A stretch of DNA of 64,000 bases from the NCBI RefSeq assembly GCF_902153245.2, contig NZ_CABFWF030000001.1, forward strand, positions 1-64,000, given 5' to 3'. This document shows positions 51,564 through 58,433 of the stretch, one piece after another. A program made the translations under genes and the position numbers. How positions within the stretch are numbered: position 1 is the stretch's first letter; each line of letters begins with the position of its first letter. This DNA is from Pseudorhizobium endolithicum. Its GTDB lineage: Bacteria > Pseudomonadota > Alphaproteobacteria > Rhizobiales > Rhizobiaceae. The notes under the pieces are model-generated. The model was not told the origin of the DNA. It did no database searches and saw nothing but the letters and a program-made list of their open reading frames with translations.

Positions 51564-53135
51564 TCAGGTGAAGGCGTCGGGCATGGAATCCTTGCGCTCC
51601 TTGATGAAAGCGAGCAGCGCCTCGTCGATGGCCGAATCGAGCGCCGGCGCTTCGTAGCCTTCCAGCCAGGACCGGCAAAGCGCATTAGCGCGCTCCTCGA
51701 TCCGCTTTTCGCCCTCGATCTCCCATTGCTCAAACGAGTTGTTGTCGGCAATCGGCGAGCGATAGAAGGCCGTCTGGAAATTGGCCTGCGTGTGGGCGCA
51801 GCCGAGATAATGGCTGCCGGGACCGACTTCGCGGATCGCGTCGAGCGCCTGGCCCGATTCCGACAGGTCCACGCCCTCGGCGAACTTCTGCATCATGCCG
51901 AGTTGGTCCTGGTCGATCATGAACTTCTCATAGGAGGAGACGAGCCCGCCCTCCAGCCAGCCCGCCGCGTGAAGCACGAAGTTCGTGCCCGCGAGCAGCG
52001 TCGTGTTGAGCGTGTTGGCGGATTCATGAGCCGCCTGGGCGTCCGGCACCTTGGAGCCGCAAAGCGAGCCGCCGGTCCGGAACGGCAGGCCAAGCCGCCG
52101 CGCCAGCTGTGCCGCGCCATAGGATACCAGCGACGGCTCCGGTGTCCCGAAGGTCGGCGCACCCGACTGCATGGAAATGGAGGCGGCGAAGGTGCCGAAC
52201 AGGACCGGCGAGCCCGGCCGGATGAGCTGGGTCAGAGCGGCGCCGGCCAGCACCTCGGCGAGGATCTGCGTCAGCGTGCCGGCGACCGTCACCGGGCTCA
52301 TGGCGCCCGACAGGATGAAGGGCGACACCACGGACGCCTGGTTGTGCCGGGCATAGACCTTCAATGCTCCGACCATGGTCTCGTCGAACACCATCGGCGA
52401 ATTGGCATTGATGAGGTTGAGCGTCACGCAGTTGTTGTCAACGAACTCCTCGCCGAACACCAGCTTGCACATGGTGATCGTGTCTTCCGCCCGCTCCGGG
52501 GCCGTCACCGATCCCATGAACGGTTTGTCGGAATACCTGATATGGCTGTAGACCATGTCGAGGTGACGCTTGTTCACCGGAATGTCCACCGGCTCGCAAA
52601 CCGTGCCGCCCGACGAATGCATGGACGGCGCCATGTAGGCGAGCTTCACGAAGTTGCGGAAGTCCTCGATCGTCGCGTAGCGGCGCTTGCCCTCGAGGCC
52701 GCGCACGAAGGGCGGACCGTAGACGGGAGCAAAGACAGTCGCGTTGCCGCCGATATGGACATTGCGCGCCGGGTTGCGCGCATGCCAGGTAAACTCCCTC
52801 GGCGCCGTCTTCAGAAGTTCGCGGCAGAGGCCTTTCGGAAAGTGGACGCGCTGGCCTCTGACGTCCGCTCCGGCCTCTGCCCAGAGCGCAAGGACCTCCT
52901 CGTCGTCGCGGAACTCGATACCGATCTCTTCGAGAATCGTATCGGCATTGCGCTCGATGAGCTGCAGCCCCTCCTCGTCGAGCACTTCATAGACGCCGAT
53001 CCTGCGGGTGATATAAGGCAGCGAAGATCCCGGTCCGCCGCCTGTTCGCAAGGCCCGCCGGCCTGCCGCACCGCGCTCTCCCCGCGAGCGCCGCCCCCCG
53101 CCTGCCGCTTCCGTATGCTGGTTCAAATCGTCCAT
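51564..53135 (-). CDS. Trimethylamine methyltransferase-family protein (MttB/MtgB), pyrrolysine-free
   Basis: 523 aa from the ATG at 53135 with GAGG 7 nt upstream. MttB superfamily TIM barrel: YEVLDEEGLQLIERNADTILEEIGIEF, GGTVCEPVD, FGTFAASISMQSGAPTFGTPEPSLVSYG, and EVGPGSHYLGCAHTQANFQTAFY. No in-frame TAG, so it is the non-pyrrolysine type; characterised members (MtgB) demethylate glycine betaine onto a corrinoid protein. Divergent from its likely corrinoid partner. The frame continues 34 codons beyond the TGA stop to overlap the next gene start. Confidence 0.88.
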   Translation of the reverse strand: MDDLNQHTEAAGGGRRSRGERGAAGRRALRTGGGPGSSLPYITRRIGVYEVLDEEGLQLIERNADTILEEIGIEFRDDEEVLALWAEAGADVRGQRVHFPKGLCRELLKTAPREFTWHARNPARNVHIGGNATVFAPVYGPPFVRGLEGKRRYATIEDFRNFVKLAYMAPSMHSSGGTVCEPVDIPVNKRHLDMVYSHIRYSDKPFMGSVTAPERAEDTITMCKLVFGEEFVDNNCVTLNLINANSPMVFDETMVGALKVYARHNQASVVSPFILSGAMSPVTVAGTLTQILAEVLAGAALTQLIRPGSPVLFGTFAASISMQSGAPTFGTPEPSLVSYGAAQLARRLGLPFRTGGSLCGSKVPDAQAAHESANTLNTTLLAGTNFVLHAAGWLEGGLVSSYEKFMIDQDQLGMMQKFAEGVDLSESGQALDAIREVGPGSHYLGCAHTQANFQTAFYRSPIADNNSFEQWEIEGEKRIEERANALCRSWLEGYEAPALDSAIDEALLAFIKERKDSMPDAFT

Positions 53136-53371
53136 GGTCTTCCTCGCCTCGCACCGCCGGCGCCTGCCGTCACTGATGCGCCATGCTAGGCTGCGGGGCA
53201 GGACGAACCCTGCCTTTCTGCGCCACGGGCTTGCGCAGATCAGACATCGCCGCGGACTCCTCCGTCGCTTTTCCATCAAGCCGAGGTCGTTTTCGAGGAA
53301 GTTGCGAAGCGTTTTGCGTTTCATCATGTCCGGACAGGCGCGATCCCGTGCCGCACCAGAATGGAAACGCC
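53136..53371. promoter_or_regulatory. Divergent promoter region of the methyltransferase and corrinoid protein genes
   Basis: 236 nt between the two starts. Contains a short hairpin GGCAGG (53197-53202)/CCTGCC (53209-53214) and, nearer the corrinoid gene, AT-richer segments with repeated CGTTTT-like words (53260-53325). A binding site for the linked GlxA or LysR regulator is expected here but cannot be singled out. Confidence 0.4.
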
Positions 53372-54070
53372 ATGTCCGACGACGAGATCATTCTCTCCGA
53401 ACTTTCCGACAAGGAACTCGTGCAGCAGATGCACGACGACCTCTACGACGGCCTGAAGGAGGAGATCGAGGAAGCAACGCGCATACTGCTCGACCGCGGC
53501 TGGGCGCCCTACGACATCCTGACCCAGGCCCTGGTCGAGGGCATGCGGATCGTCGGGATCGACTTCCGCGACGGCATTCTTTTCGTTCCCGAAGTCCTTC
53601 TGTCGGCGAATGCGATGAAGGCCGGGATGACCATCCTGCGTCCGCTGCTGGCTTCGACCGGGGCACCGAAGCAGGGCAAGATGGTCATCGGCACCGTCAA
53701 GGGCGACATCCACGACATCGGCAAGAACCTCGTCGGCATGATGATGGAAGGCGCCGGCTTCGACGTCATCGATCTCGGCATCAACAATCCGGTCGAGAAT
53801 TACCTGGAAGCCATCGAACGCGAGAAGCCGGACATCCTCGGCATGTCGGCACTGTTGACCACCACCATGCCCTACATGAAGGTCGTCATCGACACGCTCA
53901 AGGAAAAGGGCATCCGGGAGGACTACATCGTCCTCGTCGGCGGCGCGCCGTTGAACGAGGAGTTCGGCAAGGCGGTGGGCGCCGACGCCTATTGCCGCGA
54001 TGCGGCCGTGGCGGTCGAGACGGCCAAGGACTTCATCCGCCGAAAGCACAACTCGCTCGCCGCGCGTTGA
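53372..54070 (+). CDS. Corrinoid methyl-carrier protein (MtgC/MtbC-like)
   Basis: 232 aa; ATG at 53372. An N-terminal four-helix cap (B12-binding 2; EEATRILLDRGWAPYDILTQALVEGMRIVGIDFRDGILFVPEVLLSANAM) and a Rossmann B12 domain with D112-H114-G117 (GDIHDIGKNLV), H114 being the lower cobalt ligand, then SALLTTTMPYMK and LVGGAPLNEEF. It shuttles the methyl group between the MttB-type enzyme and the tetrahydrofolate methyltransferase. Followed by a strong terminator. Confidence 0.93.
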   Translation: MSDDEIILSELSDKELVQQMHDDLYDGLKEEIEEATRILLDRGWAPYDILTQALVEGMRIVGIDFRDGILFVPEVLLSANAMKAGMTILRPLLASTGAPKQGKMVIGTVKGDIHDIGKNLVGMMMEGAGFDVIDLGINNPVENYLEAIEREKPDILGMSALLTTTMPYMKVVIDTLKEKGIREDYIVLVGGAPLNEEFGKAVGADAYCRDAAVAVETAKDFIRRKHNSLAAR

Positions 54071-54074
54071 CAGG

Positions 54075-54100
54075 AAAAAGCCGGCGCGAGGCCGGCTTTT
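54075..54100. terminator. Terminator between the corrinoid protein gene and the entericidin-like gene
   Basis: GCCGGC (54080-54085), loop GCGAG, GCCGGC (54091-54096), flanked by AAAAA and TTTT: works in both directions for the convergent genes. Confidence 0.85.
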
Positions 54101-54111
54101 CAGTCCGCACG

Positions 54112-54270
54112 TCAGCGGGCGGCGCGGTCTACGCTACGGCCGGCGTCCTGGGTAGCATCCACCGCGTTTGCCGTATCCTGGCCTACGCCGCGGATCGTAT
54201 TGCCGCATGAACTGAGAGCTGCCGCCGTAGCGAAGAGGGCTGCTATAAGCGTGACTGTCCTTGCCGTCAT
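54112..54270 (-). CDS. Entericidin-like small lipoprotein
   Basis: 52 aa; ATG at 54270 with GGAG about 9 nt upstream. A short signal sequence ends in the lipobox ALSSC; the mature part, CGNTIRGVGQDTANAVDATQDAGRSVDRA, matches the entericidin EcnA/EcnB pattern (CNTxxGxGxD). Small outer-envelope lipoprotein of uncertain function in rhizobia. Its start lies only 14 nt from that of the divergent DUF1638 gene. Confidence 0.8.
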   Translation of the reverse strand: MTARTVTLIAALFATAAALSSCGNTIRGVGQDTANAVDATQDAGRSVDRAAR

Positions 54271-54284
54271 GATAGAGTTCTCCG

Positions 54285-54926
54285 ATGGTTGACGATCGAA
54301 AAAATGCGGAAAATGACCTTCCGCCACAGGAACGCCCTAATCGCGAAAAGGTTCACGTGATCGCGTGCGGGGCGCTTGCGCGTGAAATTCTCGCCGTCTG
54401 CGCCCAGCACGGGCTCAGCCATGTAGACATCCGGTGCCTGCCGGCGATCTGGCATGCCTATCCGCAGAAGATCGTCCCCGGCCTGCAGGACGCGGTCGCC
54501 GAAGCCCGTGCAGCCGGCTTCGAGAAGATCTTCTTCGCCTATGCCGATTGCGGCACCGGCGGCGACATCGACCGCCTCTGCGAACGGGAAGGCATCGCCC
54601 GCATCGAAGGACCGCACTGCTATTCCTTCTTCTCCGGCAATGCGCATTTCGACGCGAAAGCCGAAGACGACCTCCTGAGCTTCTTCCTCACCGATTTCCT
54701 CGCCCGCCAATTCCAGGCCTTCGTGGTGGAGCCGCTCGGCCTCGACCGGCACCCGGAACTGAAGGACATGTATTTCGGCAACTACCGCAAGCTCGTCTAT
54801 CTGTCCCAGGAAGAGGACGAGGCGCTCCAGGAAAAGGCCAGGGCCGCGGCCGATTTCCTCGGCCTCGAATACGAGTACCGCGTTACCGGCTACGGCGATC
54901 TGGTTCCGGCGCTGCGCTCTCTTTGA
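54285..54926 (+). CDS. DUF1638-family protein
   Basis: 213 aa. The DUF1638 core is seen from KVHVIACGALAREI to the end, with ADCGTGGDID and GPHCYSFFSG; conserved cysteines at ACGAL, VCAQH, RCLP, DCGTG and HCYSF. DUF1638 genes recur beside corrinoid methyltransferase genes in many genomes, but no biochemical role is established. Metal or corrinoid handling is a fair guess. Its promoter must lie within the entericidin-like gene, since the starts are 14 nt apart. Confidence 0.85.
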   Translation: MVDDRKNAENDLPPQERPNREKVHVIACGALAREILAVCAQHGLSHVDIRCLPAIWHAYPQKIVPGLQDAVAEARAAGFEKIFFAYADCGTGGDIDRLCEREGIARIEGPHCYSFFSGNAHFDAKAEDDLLSFFLTDFLARQFQAFVVEPLGLDRHPELKDMYFGNYRKLVYLSQEEDEALQEKARAAADFLGLEYEYRVTGYGDLVPALRSL

Positions 54927-55038
54927 CCTTGCCGCACTGCCGTCACCGGCCGCGTCGCTTTTTGCTCTCTGCGACGTCGTGGCAAGCGCAGTCCCGGCCA
55001 ATTCCGCCGTGCATGCTGCAGAAAAACGGGAGCAATGC

Positions 55039-55341
55039 ATGGCTGATCGGATCGTCGTCTACTGGCGGGACATTCCGGCACAGGTGATCATCAGGCAGGG
55101 ACGCAAGGCGGCCAAGCGCGAGCTTTCTCTGCGCTTCACCGAGGCGATCGACATGTGCGCCATGCGCTCAGGCGCTGCGGCAACCGATGATTATCTCGCG
55201 GAATGGCGCAGGGCAGACCCGGTGCCGGTGTCGGACGATCTTGAGGCGGAAGCCGAGCGCGCAGCCGCCGAACTGGAAACAGCCTACGACAAGCAGCGTC
55301 TTTCAGCCCTCGTCCAAAGCGGAGGGCGCGAGCATGGTTGA
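55039..55341 (+). CDS. PF13769-like 'virulence factor' small protein
   Basis: 100 aa; ATG at 55039 with GGGAG 7 nt upstream. MADRIVVYWRDIPAQVIIRQGRKAAKRELSLRFTEAIDMCAM and the following DYLAEWRR match the small family named virulence factor (a historical label without mechanism). It overlaps the MetV-like gene by 8 nt, so it belongs to the folate part of the locus and is probably an accessory protein. Confidence 0.8.
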   Translation: MADRIVVYWRDIPAQVIIRQGRKAAKRELSLRFTEAIDMCAMRSGAAATDDYLAEWRRADPVPVSDDLEAEAERAAAELETAYDKQRLSALVQSGGREHG

Positions 55342-55915
55342 GGCGAAGCTCGCCACCGGCAATGCCGGCGCGGCGAAAAAGGCGGCCTCGGGCGCCTATG
55401 TCCCGAACGACGTGTCGCCGAACCGCCGCGTCCAGCGCCGCTATTCGGTTCGGCTCTGGTCGGTGCGCCATTCGCGCCTGCTCGAATGGTTCTACGTACA
55501 GTTCGCCCACGGCTTCCTCCTTCTGCACCCGATGTGGAAGGCGATAGGCTACCGGCGCGCCGAAGCTCCGGTCACTTTCGTCGAGAAGCGCGTCAAGGGG
55601 CTCCTCTTCGACTGTCGCATGTGCGGCCAGTGCATCCTGTCGTCGACCGGCATGTCCTGCCCCATGAACTGCCCGAAGCAGTTGCGCAACGGTCCCTGCG
55701 GCGGGGTCCGGGCCAACGGCAACTGCGAGGTGGAGCCGGACATGCCCTGCGTCTGGGTCAAGGCATGGGAAGGCTCGCGCAACATGGTGAAGGGCGACGC
55801 GATCATGGCGGTGCAGAAGCCGGTCAACCAGTCGCTGCGGGAGACCTCCTCCTGGCTGCGGGTAACGGCCGAGGCGGCGGCCCACAGGCAAGCAGGCGAG
55901 GACGGCAGGGTATGA
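55334..55915 (+). CDS. MetV-like methylenetetrahydrofolate reductase C-terminal protein
   Basis: 193 aa; ATG at 55334 inside the end of the previous gene, with GGAGGG upstream. Cysteine-rich core with C94, C97, C100, C109, C113, C122, C131 and C139 (CRMCGQCILS, SCPMNCPK, GPCGGVRANGNC), the MTHFR_C domain of MetV. In acetogens MetV pairs with MetF. Coupled to metF by an ATGA overlap. Fe-S or zinc binding is likely; it may let electrons leave MetF by a route other than NADH. Confidence 0.87.
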   Translation: MVEAKLATGNAGAAKKAASGAYVPNDVSPNRRVQRRYSVRLWSVRHSRLLEWFYVQFAHGFLLLHPMWKAIGYRRAEAPVTFVEKRVKGLLFDCRMCGQCILSSTGMSCPMNCPKQLRNGPCGGVRANGNCEVEPDMPCVWVKAWEGSRNMVKGDAIMAVQKPVNQSLRETSSWLRVTAEAAAHRQAGEDGRV

Positions 55916-57003
55916 GCAACGACATCGATCCCCACGATCCGGGCGCTCCCCTCGCCCCCCTGCCCGGCCATTCCTCCCGCGGCCGGCTGGAACGGGTGCT
56001 GCGGTGCGGCGAATTTGCGGTCACGGCCGAGCTCAACCCGCCCGACAGCGCCAATCCCCAGGACGTCTACGATCGGGCAGCGGTGTTCGACGGCTGGGTG
56101 GACGGGATCAACGCCGTGGATGCCTCCGGTGCCAACTGCCACATGTCCTCCGTCGGCATCTGCGCGCTGCTGACGCGCATGGGCTACGCGCCGATCATGC
56201 AGATCGCCTGCCGCGACAGGAACCGCATCGCCATCCAGGGCGATGTGCTGGGCGCCTCCGCGATGGGCGTCCAGAACATCCTGTGCCTGACCGGCGACGG
56301 CGTGCAGGCGGGCGACCAGCCGGGCGCGAAACCGGTCTTCGACCTCGATTGCATGTCGCTCCTCTCCACCGTCCGCACCATGCGCGATGAGGCGAAGTTC
56401 CTGTCCGGCCGCAAGCTGACCTCGCCGCCGCAGGTCTTCCTCGGAGCTGCGATCAACCCTTTCGCACCGCCCTACGACTTCCGGCCCTACCGGCTCGCGA
56501 AGAAGATCGAGGCGGGCGCGCAGTTCGTACAGAGCCAGTATTGCTTCGACGTGCCGATGTTCCGCGACTACATGACGAAGGTCCGCGATCTCGGCCTGCA
56601 TGAGGAGTGCTTCATCCTCGTCGGCGTCGGCCCCCTGGCCTCCGCCAAGACGGCGCGCTGGATCCGTTCCAACGTGCCGGGCATCCACATTCCGGACAGC
56701 GTCATCGCGCGCCTCGAAGGTGCTGACGACCAGAAGCGGGAAGGCAAGCAGCTCTGCATCGACATCATCAACGAGGTGAAGGAGATCCAAGGCGTCGCCG
56801 GCATCCATGTCATGGCCTACCGGCAGGAGGAATACGTCGCCGAAATCGTGCACGAATCCGGCGTCCTCAAAGGCCGCCGGCCATGGACCCGCGAGGCCAA
56901 CCCGGGTGACCGGGTCGTCGTCGAACGGCTCACCGAAATCGGCGGAGGCAAGGAGGAACACCAGCAGCAGCTCGCAGACCGCGCCGCCCACAAGCCCCAT
57001 TGA
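55912..57003 (+). CDS. Methylenetetrahydrofolate reductase MetF-like
   Basis: 363 aa from the ATG at 55912, overlapping the metV-like stop. MetF barrel: FAVTAELNPPDSANPQDVYDRA at the start, NILCLTGDGVQAGDQPGAKPVFDLD for FAD, GAAINPFA, and AGAQFVQSQYCFDVPMF. It is longer than E. coli MetF. In this setting it probably oxidises 5-methyl- to 5,10-methylene-tetrahydrofolate, the reverse of its biosynthetic direction, as proposed for MetF2 in chloromethane utilisation. Confidence 0.88.
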   Translation: MSNDIDPHDPGAPLAPLPGHSSRGRLERVLRCGEFAVTAELNPPDSANPQDVYDRAAVFDGWVDGINAVDASGANCHMSSVGICALLTRMGYAPIMQIACRDRNRIAIQGDVLGASAMGVQNILCLTGDGVQAGDQPGAKPVFDLDCMSLLSTVRTMRDEAKFLSGRKLTSPPQVFLGAAINPFAPPYDFRPYRLAKKIEAGAQFVQSQYCFDVPMFRDYMTKVRDLGLHEECFILVGVGPLASAKTARWIRSNVPGIHIPDSVIARLEGADDQKREGKQLCIDIINEVKEIQGVAGIHVMAYRQEEYVAEIVHESGVLKGRRPWTREANPGDRVVVERLTEIGGGKEEHQQQLADRAAHKPH

Positions 57004-57076
57004 TGAGATCGCCAGGCTCCCGCCCGGCTCACCCAGCTACCGACAAACCCGCCTTTCCCGGCGCCGGAGATCCCGA

Positions 57077-58045
57077 ATGACCCGCACCATCGTCGCATCC
57101 GCCTCCAGAGAAATCGCCATCGGTTTCGACCAGCCCTTCTGCGTCATCGGCGAGCGCATTAACCCGACGGGCCGCAAGAAGCTCGCCGCCGAGATGGTGG
57201 AGGGCAATTTCGACACCGTGATCAGGGACGCGCTGGAACAGGTCGCCGCCGGCGCCACCATGCTGGACGTCAACGCGGGCGTAACGGCGGTCAACCCGAA
57301 CGAGACGGAGCCGTCGCTTCTCGTCCGGACGCTGCAGATCGTACAGGACCTCGTCGACGTGCCGCTGTCGATCGACAGTTCCGTCACGGCGGCCATCGAG
57401 GCGGCGCTGAAGGTGGCGCGTGGCCGGCCGCTCGTCAATTCGGTGACCGGCGAGGAGGAGAAGCTCGAAGCGATCCTGCCGCTCTGCAAGAAGTACGACG
57501 TGCCGGTGGTGGCGATCTCCAACGACGAGTCCGGCATCAGCCAGGATCCGGACGTCCGCTTCGCGGTCGCCAAGAAGATCGTCGAGCGTGCGGCCGACTA
57601 TGGCATCAAGAGCCACGACATCGTCGTCGACCCGCTCGTCATGCCGATCGGCGCGGTCGGTTCCGCCGGACTGCAGGTCTTCGCGCTCGTGCGCCGGCTG
57701 CGCGAGGAACTGAAGGTCAACACCACCTGCGGCCTGTCCAACATCTCCTTCGGCCTGCCCCACCGCCACGGCATCAATGCCGGCTTCATTCCCATGGTGA
57801 TCGGCGCCGGCATGACGAGCGCCATCATGAACCCCTGCCGCCCCCAGGAAATGGAAGCCGTGCGCGCCGCGAACGTCCTGAACGGCGCCGACGAGAACTG
57901 CTACAACTGGATCAAGACCTATCGCGACTACAAACCCCTTGAGGGCGGCGCAGTTGGCGTCCCCGCTCCGGCCGCCGCATCCAGCGGCTCCGGCCGCCGC
58001 GGCGGTCGTGCGGCACGGGTTGGGGTGGGCGGTGCGCAGGAGTAG
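57077..58045 (+). CDS. Methyltetrahydrofolate:corrinoid methyltransferase (MtgA/AcsE-like)
   Basis: 322 aa; ATG at 57077 with GGAG 8 nt upstream. Pterin-binding TIM barrel of the DHPS/MeTr type: FCVIGERINPTGRKKLA, AGATMLDVNAGV, PLSIDSSVTAAIEAAL, NSVTGEEEKLEAILPL, AISNDESGI and GLSNISFGLPHRHGIN. Moves the methyl between methylcorrinoid protein and tetrahydrofolate. The C-terminus (after about 295) is an Ala/Gly/Arg-rich tail not needed for the fold. Confidence 0.92.
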   Translation: MTRTIVASASREIAIGFDQPFCVIGERINPTGRKKLAAEMVEGNFDTVIRDALEQVAAGATMLDVNAGVTAVNPNETEPSLLVRTLQIVQDLVDVPLSIDSSVTAAIEAALKVARGRPLVNSVTGEEEKLEAILPLCKKYDVPVVAISNDESGISQDPDVRFAVAKKIVERAADYGIKSHDIVVDPLVMPIGAVGSAGLQVFALVRRLREELKVNTTCGLSNISFGLPHRHGINAGFIPMVIGAGMTSAIMNPCRPQEMEAVRAANVLNGADENCYNWIKTYRDYKPLEGGAVGVPAPAAASSGSGRRGGRAARVGVGGAQE

Positions 58046-58125
58046 AGGATGCAAACTGCCTTGCACCCGACACCTGTATCCGGCCGAGATGTGTGTGCAC
58101 ATCCACGAACGGGAGATTAGGCGCT

Positions 58126-58387
58126 ATGGAGAGGAATGAGCGAAAGAAACTACCGCACTTCGCTTCCGATGATGAAGCCGAAGCCTTCGTCGACACCGCA
58201 GACCTCGCAGAGTGTGACCTGTCGGGTCTCACAACCGTGCGCTTCGGGTTTGACAGGAAGTCGGCTCAGCTCAACATGCGTCTGGCCGAGGCCCTTCCCG
58301 CTGCCGTCAAGCGGAAGGCGAAGGAGCGTGGGTATTCCCTAGGCCCGTCTGATCCGCGAAGCGCTGGAACAGACCGCACGCAAATAA
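58126..58387 (+). pseudogene. Broken CopG/BrnA-type antitoxin gene
   Basis: MERNERKKLPHFASDDEAEAFVD...FGFDRKSAQLNMRLAEALPAAVKRKAKERG matches CopG-family antitoxins (BrnA-like). After residue 69 the frame breaks: one extra G in the GGG at 58330-58332 shifts it, and in the restored frame the expected tyrosine is TAG (58340-58342) before ARLIREALEQTARK and TAA at 58385. Just upstream, HEREIRRYGEE-stop (to 58139) resembles the very end of a BrnT toxin. Both parts look like decay of a toxin-antitoxin pair. Confidence 0.65.
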
Positions 58388-58433
58388 CCCAAACAGCGAT
58401 TTTCCGATCCCTATGCCGCCAGAGTGAAAAAGC

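Noticed and set aside
51564..53135. Pyrrolysine-containing MttB (amber readthrough)
   Set aside because: The gene runs through the catalytic region with no in-frame TAG, and no pylTSBCD genes are in the window; it fits the non-pyrrolysine MtgB-like group.
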